DNA of 52,398 nucleotides, from the NCBI GenBank assembly GCA_030266105.1, contig JAJDHH010000009.1:1-52398 (forward strand). The letters are read 5' to 3'. The stretch's first letter is position 1. Every line of letters begins with the position of its first letter. Of this stretch, positions 16,752 to 23,734 are shown one piece after another. The stretch is from Eubacteriales bacterium OttesenSCG-928-K08. GTDB taxonomy: Bacteria > Bacillota > Clostridia > Christensenellales > CAG-138. The position numbers were made by a program, and so were the translations under genes. The notes beneath the pieces are model-generated. The model did no database searches. It worked only from the letters and a program-made list of their open reading frames with translations, and was not told the origin of the DNA.

Positions 16752-17099
16752 TCACTCTGTTTTGACTTCAATTATCCCTTTTGCAGTAGCAGTCATTATT
16801 GTTAAATCCCGGCTGTCCATATCGTCGAGCAGACGTTCAAGCTGTCTGCGCTGTGTATCTTTTTCCGCATTCTTATTTGGAAAGAAGAATTGATCCACCG
16901 ATATGTCAAAAATGGTAACAAGCGAATAAAGCACTTGGAGACTTGGGGGCTGGCCTTCATTTTCAATGTCTACCAGATAACGGGCAGTAAGCCCTATCAT
17001 ATCACCCAACTGCTCCCTAGTGTATCCATTGGCCTCCCTTGCATGTTTTATCGCTTTTCCTAATGTGCGGAAGTCAAACGGCTCAGTTTTGTTTTCCAT
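16752..17099 (-). CDS. XRE-family helix-turn-helix regulator
   Basis: A 115-residue protein. Start ATG 17099 is set by an AAGGAGGGTG site; the longer frame upstream has none. Residues about 10-65 form a Cro/C1-type HTH (LGKAIKHAREANGYTREQLGDMIGLTARYLVDIENEGQPPSLQVLYSLVTIFD). The rest is a short helical tail. It is transcribed away from the excisionase-like gene at 17257, and the promoters for both lie in the 157-base gap, so it probably represses itself and/or that gene to control mobilisation. Confidence 0.85.
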   Translation of the reverse strand: MENKTEPFDFRTLGKAIKHAREANGYTREQLGDMIGLTARYLVDIENEGQPPSLQVLYSLVTIFDISVDQFFFPNKNAEKDTQRRQLERLLDDMDSRDLTIMTATAKGIIEVKTE

Positions 17100-17194
17100 A
17101 AATAATTCACCCTCCTTTAGTCTACAGTTCACTCTGCAATTCATAAATGAGGGTTTATTTCAAGCGTGTTCCGTAAATAGTTCAAGTTGTTTTC

Positions 17195-17223
17195 TTGTTA
17201 TTATTCGCTCGTCCGTATATAAT
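17195..17223 (+). promoter_or_regulatory. Promoter for the small HTH gene at 17257
   Basis: TTGTTA (17195-17200), a 17-base spacer and a perfect TATAAT (17218-17223), 34 bases upstream of the ATG at 17257. Confidence 0.6.
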
Positions 17224-17256
17224 TATAGCACATGATAACGAAAGGGCGTTGAAAAT

Positions 17257-17448
17257 ATGGATTATATTTCTGTTGGGGATGCTGCGAAGAAGTGGGGCAT
17301 ATCGGAACGGCGCGTGCAAAAGCTCTGCGAGGAAAACCGTATCCTAGGCGTGGTGCGCTTTAGCCGGATGTGGATGATTCCCCAAAACGCAGAAAAACCA
17401 CTTGATGGGAGGATAAACGAGGCCAAACATTCAGGACAAAAAAATTGA
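17257..17448 (+). CDS. Excisionase-like small HTH protein
   Basis: A 63-residue protein with a MerR/HTH_17-type winged helix: YISVGDAAKKWGISERRVQKLCEENRILGVVRFSRMWMIP. This pattern, ending in a Trp/Ile-Pro beta wing, is typical of small DNA-binding proteins of ICEs (excisionase family). GGGCGTTGAAAAT precedes the ATG, so the ribosome binding site is weak. It faces away from the XRE regulator. A second excisionase-like gene lies at 23420 next to the integrase, so this one may be a transcription or mobilisation regulator rather than the Xis partner of Int. Confidence 0.75.
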   Translation: MDYISVGDAAKKWGISERRVQKLCEENRILGVVRFSRMWMIPQNAEKPLDGRINEAKHSGQKN

Positions 17449-17662
17449 AAGTTTTTCAAAAGTAATTTCGGCTTTCATGTAGTTTTATTTGCAGAGTCCG
17501 TAGTACATAGGCAAGGCAGGCAAGGAGGCAACTGCTAACAGAAGATGAGAAAATCGTTTGTAACATTTCTTTGAAACTCTATTATCGAAACACCGCCATG
17601 TCTACGGAGCGTGGATTGTATCTACGTTCCTGAAAGATTACAATAAGGTCGAGGTGAATTAA

Positions 17663-18007
17663 ATGGATATTAAAAGAAAGAAACAACTTATCGAGGAATA
17701 CGAAAATAGAAAACCTGAAATGGGTATTATCTCGTTTTGCTGTATTGCTACCGGCGAGTCCTTTTTTGGTGTTTCAAAAGATACAAAAGCTGATTTCAAC
17801 AGTAACCGTTTTAAATTAAATGCGAATTGGCATCCCAACAAAAGACTGTCAGAACTTTGGAAACAATACGGTGAAAATGGCTTTGAATTGTCAGTGGCGC
17901 AGGTTCTTAAATACGAAGATACAAGCGCCGACCATTCCGAGGAATTAGAAAAAATGCTGATACAGTGTCTTGAATCGAACGACACCGCAAGGAGGATATG
18001 GAAATGA
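17663..18007 (+). CDS. GIY-YIG-like nuclease family protein (small)
   Basis: A 114-residue protein, ATG 17663, preceded by AAGGTCGAGG. The sequence GIISFCCIATGESFFGVSKD, then NRFKLNANWHPNKRLSELW and a conserved-looking Glu in EELEKMLIQC, gives the strand-strand-helix order of the GIY-YIG fold as I remember it from small standalone family members. The second Tyr of the canonical motif is replaced (FFG), so catalysis is doubtful. It opens a set of four or five closely packed plus-strand genes (17663-21725) that are absent from a standard CTn backbone. Its end overlaps the next start. Confidence 0.6.
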   Translation: MDIKRKKQLIEEYENRKPEMGIISFCCIATGESFFGVSKDTKADFNSNRFKLNANWHPNKRLSELWKQYGENGFELSVAQVLKYEDTSADHSEELEKMLIQCLESNDTARRIWK

Positions 18008-18468
18008 ACGAAAAGATTGTAATGATTGTAGATAAATATGACTGTGTTGATGGAAGAAATGCTTATCAGTCAGAAATCAAACGCATGACTTTGGGTGCGC
18101 CGGTGCGGGAAGAAAATACGAATATGAAAATTGCCGCTCAAATCTGGAGGGAAAGCGCAGACGGTCATTTGCAGATGGACACAGAATTGCCTATCCATCA
18201 GGTATTTGACCTAATGATTTTTCTAAGCCGCACGCTTTTACATTTTCGAGAAGCATACAGACTACCTTTGCTGTACGACCCCAAAAATCCCACTGTAGAA
18301 CGTGTTGGCATACAGGGTGCGGTAATGCCTGTGGCGGTCTGTGTGGAGAATCCAAATATCAACGATGATATTAAGGCGTTCTCACAAGCTCTCAATGATT
18401 TGGGTGAAATAACCGGGGAGCGTCTGCGTATCCTTACACGAATATTAGAAGAAATGGAGTATTGCTAA
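18004..18468 (+). CDS. DUF6530-like protein of unknown function
   Basis: 154 residues. ATG 18004 is preferred over ATG 17998 because the GGAGG at 17991-17995 is 8 bases from it but only 2 from the other. The protein is soluble, mixed alpha/beta, opening KIVMIVDKYDCVDGRNAYQSEIKRMTLG, with no cysteine cluster or nucleotide motif. I recall such proteins as DUF6530, whose function is unknown. Its coupling with the genes on both sides (1-base gap to the AAA/vWA gene) says it works with them; a role as adaptor or substrate of the AAA protein is possible. Confidence 0.6.
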   Translation: MNEKIVMIVDKYDCVDGRNAYQSEIKRMTLGAPVREENTNMKIAAQIWRESADGHLQMDTELPIHQVFDLMIFLSRTLLHFREAYRLPLLYDPKNPTVERVGIQGAVMPVAVCVENPNINDDIKAFSQALNDLGEITGERLRILTRILEEMEYC

Positions 18469-18469
18469 A

Positions 18470-20515
18470 GTGGAAAACCCAATGATTCTTTCCCCACTTA
18501 GACAGTTGACTGTGGCCGAGCAAAAGCTCGTTTGGGAAAAGCCACAGTCACACATCGAGAGTGAAGCGGAAAAACGGATCTGTGCCGAAGTAAAACGCAA
18601 CTGGCATAGTGAAGAAATGAAGATAACCAATATTTTGTTAGAGGGCGATGCTGGTTCGGGAAAGACACAGCTTGCAAAGGCGCTCTCTGCCAATTTCGGA
18701 CTACCCTATACTAAAATCACCTGCTTTGCGGATATGGATAAATCTGATGTGCTTGGTGCTATTCTCCCTGTTCTAGCGGTGGACGGCCATAACGCACAGG
18801 AGATAAGCTATCAGTTTTACCCCTCTGAAATTGTTCGGGCCTATGAAAACGGCTGGCTGCTTGAGATACAAGAGCCTACCATAATCCGGGATGCCGCCGT
18901 ACTTATGGCGTTAAACTCTGCATTAGAGCCGGATGGCAGTATCAACCTCCCAACTCGCATCGTCCACCGTCACCCGGACTTTATCGCGGTCATAACAACG
19001 AATAGGGGATATAATGGTTGTCGTCCGCTTAACGAGGCTTTGCGTGACAGAATCCAGCACTCCGAAAAGATGGATTTACCGCCAAAAGCTGTTATGATAG
19101 AAAGAGCTATCAGCAAAACCGGGTTTACGGATGAAGTGGTATTATCCCTGTTGGCAGATACCATAATCATATTGGATGAAACAGCCAAAGCCAACGCCAT
19201 CAAGGGCGTGGCGGGAATGCGCTCTTATCTGTTCTGGGTTGACGCTGTGGCCTGCGGCGCTTCGGTATCTGCTTCTATGTATCACAAGGTCATATACAAA
19301 ATTACTACCGACCAGAGCGAGATTTCCATTTTGGAACAGGCCATATCCGCTAAGGGATTGACCGAAAAGTTGACACAGCTTACGCAGGCTCAGACACTTA
19401 AACAAGATAGTCAAAACCCCGATGTGATGGAACTCAATCTATCCGAGGATGGACAATACGTCGGAAGCGAAGAAGCCCCGGTTGACCCTAACGCAGTACG
19501 GTTGCGTAAATCCCCGGACAGTGAGGGTCATTCCGACGTAGTCTCAGATAGTCTTTCTCAAAAAACCAAAAGTGATGATAGTGGACAGGATGGTTCGCCC
19601 ATTTATCACGAAATGGAACAAACCGAGCCTACAAAAGAGCAAAAACAGGCTTTCAGAAAAAAACTCAATCAGGAGGCACGCGTAAGTGTAGATGGAACTG
19701 CCCATCAGGCAGTTAAACTCATTGTCCATCGCCCGGAGATTAGCGAAGAAAATAAGGCTGAATATCGGAAACAGGCATCTGAATTAATGCCTATCATTCG
19801 GGAACTGGTGCGAAAAACCAAGCCACTTTTAGAACATGAAACATCAAGTGAGCTTGCGACAGCCCAATTATATGGCACCAGCTTTTGCGCGAGTCGTGTT
19901 GCGGCGCAGGATTTTAGATACTTTGCAAGAAAGCGGCCTCCGCAGGAAAATCCCTCCCTTGCCGTTGCCCTTCGCATAGATGAATCAGCGTCTATGTCCG
20001 CCTTTGGACGCTTAGACGCAGCAAAACAGGCGGCGATTGCCTTGTATGAGTTTTGTGATGGCTGTGGTATTCCTGTCATGATTTATGGCGATACTGCTGA
20101 CCGTTCGCGTATGGAGCAAATGTCGCTTTACTCCTATGTTGACTTTGACAGCAAAGACCCAAGCGAAAAGTATTCTCTTATGAGCATACAGAGCAGAAGC
20201 AACAATCGTGACGGTATGGCTCTTAGGATTGTTTCAGACCGACTATTAAAAGCAAAACAGGCAACAAAGCTGTTTATCAGCATCAGCGATGGACAGCCAA
20301 AAGCTATGCCGGACTATACAGGGGATTCGGCTATATTGGATATGAAAAAGACTTTGCAGGAATACCGTCGCAAAGGAATTATCTTTCTTGCTGCCGCCAT
20401 AGGGCAGGACAAAGAAATTATCAGTGATATTTATGAAAGTGAAAACACGCTGGATATTACTGATTTGAAACAACTGCCTGCTCGGTTGGTTCAGATTATC
20501 GCAAAACATATGTAA
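18470..20515 (+). CDS. MoxR-type AAA+ ATPase fused to a von Willebrand A domain
   Basis: 681 residues from GTG 18470 (GGAG nine bases upstream; ATG 18482 is the alternative). Residues about 45-290 are a MoxR/dynein-like AAA+ domain: Walker A GDAGSGKT (59-66), a sensor-like ITTNRGYNG and an arginine-finger candidate in LNEALRDRIQ. A charged linker (about 300-395) leads to a C-terminal vWA domain with an intact MIDAS, D504-E-S506-A-S508, and SDGQPKA. MoxR ATPases and vWA proteins usually work as separate partners that remodel or load metal onto a client; here they are one chain. Clients are unknown; neighbours suggest the GIY-YIG or DUF6530 proteins. It also resembles CobS/CobT-like chelatase subunits, but no tetrapyrrole genes are near. 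Confidence 0.8.
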   Translation: MENPMILSPLRQLTVAEQKLVWEKPQSHIESEAEKRICAEVKRNWHSEEMKITNILLEGDAGSGKTQLAKALSANFGLPYTKITCFADMDKSDVLGAILPVLAVDGHNAQEISYQFYPSEIVRAYENGWLLEIQEPTIIRDAAVLMALNSALEPDGSINLPTRIVHRHPDFIAVITTNRGYNGCRPLNEALRDRIQHSEKMDLPPKAVMIERAISKTGFTDEVVLSLLADTIIILDETAKANAIKGVAGMRSYLFWVDAVACGASVSASMYHKVIYKITTDQSEISILEQAISAKGLTEKLTQLTQAQTLKQDSQNPDVMELNLSEDGQYVGSEEAPVDPNAVRLRKSPDSEGHSDVVSDSLSQKTKSDDSGQDGSPIYHEMEQTEPTKEQKQAFRKKLNQEARVSVDGTAHQAVKLIVHRPEISEENKAEYRKQASELMPIIRELVRKTKPLLEHETSSELATAQLYGTSFCASRVAAQDFRYFARKRPPQENPSLAVALRIDESASMSAFGRLDAAKQAAIALYEFCDGCGIPVMIYGDTADRSRMEQMSLYSYVDFDSKDPSEKYSLMSIQSRSNNRDGMALRIVSDRLLKAKQATKLFISISDGQPKAMPDYTGDSAILDMKKTLQEYRRKGIIFLAAAIGQDKEIISDIYESENTLDITDLKQLPARLVQIIAKHM

Positions 20516-20529
20516 AGGAAAGGTTTTCT

Positions 20530-21165
20530 ATGGACTGTTCAAAAATCGGGCGCTTAATTGCCCAATTACGGAAAGAAAAGGGACTGACGCAACAAAATAT
20601 TGCCAATGCCCTTAATATTAGCAATAAGACAGTTTCAAAATGGGAATGCGGATTAGGTTGCCCGGATGTTTCGCTTTGGGCGGATTTATCCGTCATTCTT
20701 GGCGCTGATATGGCGCAGATGATGGAGGGCGAAATTACTCTTAATCGGCCAGATTCAGGAAACATAAACAAAATCAATTTTTATGTTTGCCCAGCGTGCA
20801 AAAACGTCCTCGTAGGCACAGGCAGTTCATCTATATTTTGTTGCGGTAGAAAACTGGAGCGACTTGCTACGAATCAGGATGAAAGCACACCGCATATTAC
20901 GACTGAAATTATTGATGTGGACTACTATATAACCATAGACCATGAAATGACCAGAGAGCACTACATTTTGTTCGCGGCGTATGTGAAAAGCGATATAGTT
21001 TTCTTGAATCGTTTGTATCCCGAGCAAAGCCCAACATTGCGGATACCGCAAATATCTGATGGAAAGCTATATTTATACTGCACGAAGCATGGTTTAGCGG
21101 TGTATTCGCTTTTCATAAAATCTATGACCCCGTTGACAAAACAAAAAGCAAACGGAAAAAAATAA
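20530..21165 (+). CDS. XRE-type HTH fused to a desulfoferrodoxin-like (superoxide reductase) domain
   Basis: 211 residues, ATG 20530 after AGGAAAGG. Residues 5-60 are an XRE HTH (IGRLIAQLRKEKGLTQQNIANALNISNKTVSKWE). The C-terminal part has both iron sites of desulfoferrodoxin in the correct order: Cys87-x2-Cys90 and Cys104-Cys105 for the FeCys4 centre, then His122, His138, His144, Cys184 and His187 for the FeHis4Cys superoxide reductase centre (DHEMTREHYI and CTKHG motifs). So it is probably a redox- or metal-sensing transcription factor, or a superoxide reductase tethered to DNA. It closes the GIY-YIG/DUF6530/AAA-vWA set, 14 bases downstream, and may regulate it. Iron occupancy is inferred from residues only. 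Confidence 0.85.
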   Translation: MDCSKIGRLIAQLRKEKGLTQQNIANALNISNKTVSKWECGLGCPDVSLWADLSVILGADMAQMMEGEITLNRPDSGNINKINFYVCPACKNVLVGTGSSSIFCCGRKLERLATNQDESTPHITTEIIDVDYYITIDHEMTREHYILFAAYVKSDIVFLNRLYPEQSPTLRIPQISDGKLYLYCTKHGLAVYSLFIKSMTPLTKQKANGKK

Positions 21166-21195
21166 TGGCTGAAACAAGCAATAAAGGAGTGCGTA

Positions 21196-21725
21196 ATGGA
21201 TAATCAAGCCGTATATATATACGAGATTTAATTAAAACACAATTTGATATATCTTGGAGCTTATTGGATTTTCATTTATCCAATCTGGATGATGCAGAAT
21301 GCTTGTGGAGACCAAGTGAGAAAGGGCTAACTGTATTAAAACATGGTAGCACATGGTATTCAGATTGGCCTGAAAGTGAGGGCTATGAAATCGGCCCCGC
21401 CAATATTGCATGGATAACTTGGCATATACTCTTTTGGTGGTCGATGGCAAATGACTATTCATTTGGAAACGCCGTATTGAAAAAAGAAGATATCCATTGG
21501 CCCGGTGATATTGCAAAGGTTAAAGAAGAAATAAATAACTTGCGTGATGTATGGGTTGATGGTCTATGTAATCTACCTGACAAAGAACTTTTTGACAGTA
21601 AGCGAACACGCTGGCCTTTTATCGATAAACCATTTTATGATGTGGCATCATGGCTAAATGTCGAATTGATGAAGAATGCATCAGAAATTGGATATTGCCG
21701 CTTCCTGTATGCCTCACAGCATTGA
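21196..21725 (+). pseudogene. DinB-like protein gene with a TA-repeat frameshift
   Basis: A good AAAGGAG site precedes ATG 21196, which begins MDNQAVYIYEI and stops at 21229-21231. The correct continuation is in another frame: DLIKTQFDISWSLLDFHLSN starts at 21225 and runs to the stop at 21725, covering the DinB four-helix fold with a WYSDWPE block and ITWHILFWW. The break lies in TATATATATA (five TA units); four units would join the frames exactly as AVYIRDLIKTQF. The gene is thus off, or phase-variable, in this copy. DinB-superfamily proteins include thiol transferases and stress proteins; metal ligands are only partly clear here (His in TWHILFWW). Confidence 0.75.
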
Positions 21726-21885
21726 TTTTCAGATTGCAAACGTGAGTTGAACCCAATGAGACGATTAGAGTGGATACTCTGTTCAATGAGACGCAACTTA
21801 AAAGCATATAACCGTCCCAACGGAAATAAAAAAACCGTTGTTGCGGCGGCTGAATAGCTCTGCCTAAAACAGTATAAAGTAGGCT

Positions 21886-21927
21886 AACGGCGGTTTTGAT
21901 AAATGAAAATCAAAGCCGCCGTTTTCC
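21886..21927 (+). terminator. Rho-independent terminator after the cargo set
   Basis: A 15-bp stem, AACGGCGGTTTTGAT with ATCAAAGCCGCCGTT (one G-U pair), around an 8-base loop and followed by TTCCTTTT. It ends the 17663-21725 gene set before the regulatory backbone genes. Confidence 0.8.
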
Positions 21928-22006
21928 TTTTGAAAAAATGGACTTGCGGGGGGTGTATTAAAGTCGCCCTTTTTTAAGGACATGGCGGTATCGGGGAGGT
22001 ATCGCT

Positions 22007-22144
22007 ATGTCCTTTTTCTATCCGCATGACCCACCAAATAACTTGTTGTCAAAAAAAGTCCATATCACGAATGGGGCATCTATACCCATCAATTTACGTT
22101 CTCAGTTCATTGCGCAGGAAATATATGGCATCAAGCCCGGTTGA
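22007..22144 (+). CDS. Small ORF (45 aa) upstream of the sigma-factor gene
   Basis: ATG 22007 stands seven bases after a GGGGAGG site and opens 45 codons, starting MSFFYPHDPPNNLLSKKVHI and ending in IYGIKPG, with the stop at 22142-22144. The stop falls inside a terminator hairpin (22134-22170), so translation could influence the hairpin and expression of the sigma-factor gene at 22293. No known domain. Support comes from the strong binding site and its position, not from similarity, so it is a reasonable but unproven gene or leader peptide. Confidence 0.5.
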   Translation: MSFFYPHDPPNNLLSKKVHITNGASIPINLRSQFIAQEIYGIKPG

Positions 22145-22170
22145 CTTCTGTTCAGCCGGGCTTTTTTGTG
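22134..22170 (+). terminator. Terminator or attenuator overlapping the end of the small ORF
   Basis: AGCCCGG (22134-22140) pairs with CCGGGCT and is followed by TTTTTT. It lies about 125 bases upstream of the sigma-factor gene and overlaps the stop codon of the 45-codon ORF, an arrangement seen in attenuation. Confidence 0.75.
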
Positions 22171-22292
22171 TCCAAAAATCTTTTTCAAACTTTTTGGGTC
22201 TCCCTTTGGCATACCTCAAAACCCTGTCGTGGAGGGCTGCTGAAAGGGGATAAATCATTAACCCGCCCCCTGGGACGAAAGGGGGTGAAAAC

Positions 22293-22733
22293 ATGAACCC
22301 TGAACGTTTTGAGTGGAAAATCCGCTGTGAGTTCAATGCGTACTGCAAGCAGGTACTACGCAACGAGCTCAAGGACGCCCTCCGTGAACGCAAACGGCGC
22401 AGCCGGCGCGAAGTGAATTTTTCAGAGCTGACACCGCATGAGGAAAATCAGCTTTATACCGTGGACAAGTATTTTGATGGCCCGGATAAAGAAGAAACTT
22501 TTTGTGCGGGCGGTCTGGAGATTTCCGCAAAGCTGCTTGCTGACGCGCTGCACACGCTGCCGGAGGAAAAGCGTCAAGCCGTATTGCTGTATTACTTCTT
22601 CGGTATGTCTGATGTTGATATAGCGGCAGAAATGAAGATACCGAGAAGCACAGTGCAGTATCGGCGGACAAGCTCTTTCCAACAACTAAAACGATATTTG
22701 GAGGAACGCGCTGATGAATGGGAAGATTGGTAA
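22293..22733 (+). CDS. Sigma-70-like factor of the ICE (Tn916 Orf7-like)
   Basis: A 146-residue protein, ATG 22293 behind AAAGGGGG. The C-terminal part is a sigma region 4 HTH (LPEEKRQAVLLYYFFGMSDVDIAAEMKIPRSTVQYRRTSSFQQLKRYL); the N-terminus is a short sigma-2-like helix with FNAYCKQVLRNELKDALRERKRR. This is the layout of the Tn916-type Orf7 sigma factors that control transfer genes. Its 3' end overlaps the start of the Orf8-like gene by 20 bases, matching the usual pair. Confidence 0.85.
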   Translation: MNPERFEWKIRCEFNAYCKQVLRNELKDALRERKRRSRREVNFSELTPHEENQLYTVDKYFDGPDKEETFCAGGLEISAKLLADALHTLPEEKRQAVLLYYFFGMSDVDIAAEMKIPRSTVQYRRTSSFQQLKRYLEERADEWEDW

Positions 22734-22965
22734 CTCAGGCGATGAACGCGGCTTGTTACCGTTCCCGGTCATCGTAGCCGCAACTAAGGCAGACCCGGAC
22801 GCTATGAAAATTGTCTTGCAGCACTACCAAAGCTACATAGCCTACCTCTCTATGCAGAAAATCCGCGACGACAGCGGCAATTCCTATTGGGGCATAGACG
22901 AGGATTTCAGAGAACGGCTGCAAGCAAAGCTCATGCGAGCCATCCTCACTTTCAAGGTCGAATAA
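22714..22965 (+). CDS. Tn916 Orf8-like helix-turn-helix protein
   Basis: An 83-residue protein, ATG 22714 inside the sigma-factor gene. The sequence PFPVIVAATKADPDAMKIVLQHYQSYIAYLSMQKI is the HTH_16-type pattern of the small protein that regularly follows the sigma factor in Tn916/CTn elements and works with it in controlling transfer. Ends 452 bases before the next gene. Confidence 0.8.
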   Translation: MNGKIGNSGDERGLLPFPVIVAATKADPDAMKIVLQHYQSYIAYLSMQKIRDDSGNSYWGIDEDFRERLQAKLMRAILTFKVE

Positions 22966-23419
22966 ATCCTCCGCAAATGTTTTCCTCCCCTTTCCGTTTT
23001 GCGGCGGTGGCCTTGGATGTAGCACTTTGACAAAGAAAGCGACGGAAGATAACGCCGACGCAGCATAAGGCATACGGATACATTCTGTTTGTGCCGAGCC
23101 ACGCAGCCGGTGCGCCATGACCCCTTTTTGAGCGAGCGACAACACCCAGGCTGCAAAGCGGATGTGGCGATCCGCAGGCGAGGACGCACAGGCATGACAA
23201 TGATACTCCCTTACAGCCACAGCTTGAGCGTTAGAAGCGTCGCACGCAATGGGTAGGGCTCCGGCAGACCGTCGGAGGGGTGGAACTCCCGTGGAGCCGC
23301 GCCAGCGGCCATCCGATTATGTCTTGATTATTGAGTACAAAAACCATGCGGCAGGGCTTTTTTGTGCTGCCGTATTCTTTTGCACTCAAACTGATTTAAC
23401 TTTGAAAGGGGGCATTGCC
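22966..23419 (+). other. Non-coding gap with a structured element before the excisionase gene
   Basis: 454 bases without a supported gene. A 75-base segment at 23251-23325 can fold in a nested way: GGCTCC (23257-23262) with GGAGCC (23293-23298), an inner GGAG/CTCC hairpin, and a GC-rich flank GCGCCAGCGGCC. A second hairpin, CGGCAG/CTGCCG (23349-23372), precedes the excisionase gene. A 20-codon ORF (from 23194, MTMILPYSHSLSVRSVARNG) ends in the first structure but lacks a strong binding site. It may be a regulatory leader or small RNA controlling xis/int; I do not recognise a named RNA class. Confidence 0.4.
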
Positions 23420-23650
23420 ATGAATACGAGTGCATTGTCGCAGAGGGATGCTTACAAGCTGATGCTCCGTGATTATCCCGATGTAATGAACATTCATCAA
23501 ATGAGCGAATTGTTAGGTGTCAGCACGAAAACCGGGTACAGACTTCTCCAGGGCGGCGAGATAGCTTGCATGAAAGTTGGGCGGTCTTACCGTATCCCCA
23601 AAGTTCATGTACTAACTTACTTAAAAATAGGCAGTCATTCGAACCTTTAG
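23420..23650 (+). CDS. xis: Excisionase-like HTH protein
   Basis: 76 residues. ATG 23420 follows GAAAGGGGGC; the longer upstream frame is non-coding. The sequence DYPDVMNIHQMSELLGVSTKTGYRLLQGGEIACMKVGRSYRIPKVHVLTYL is a classical HTH_17 excisionase/MerR-type winged helix. It lies 84 bases upstream of the integrase on the same strand, the normal xis-int arrangement, so it most likely binds the element ends and directs Int towards excision. Confidence 0.85.
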   Translation: MNTSALSQRDAYKLMLRDYPDVMNIHQMSELLGVSTKTGYRLLQGGEIACMKVGRSYRIPKVHVLTYLKIGSHSNL

Positions 23651-23734
23651 GCGTTGCCTTATCCAAAAGGACGCGGTACAATTTATGTATCGGCGGTAGG
23701 TGAATGATTGCTGCTACTGGAAAAGGAGGTACTT

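Noticed and set aside
18470-20515. Cobalt or magnesium chelatase (CobS/CobT) fusion
   Set aside because: Domain pattern is similar, but no cobalamin or chlorophyll gene is near and the gene is ICE cargo; kept only as an alternative.
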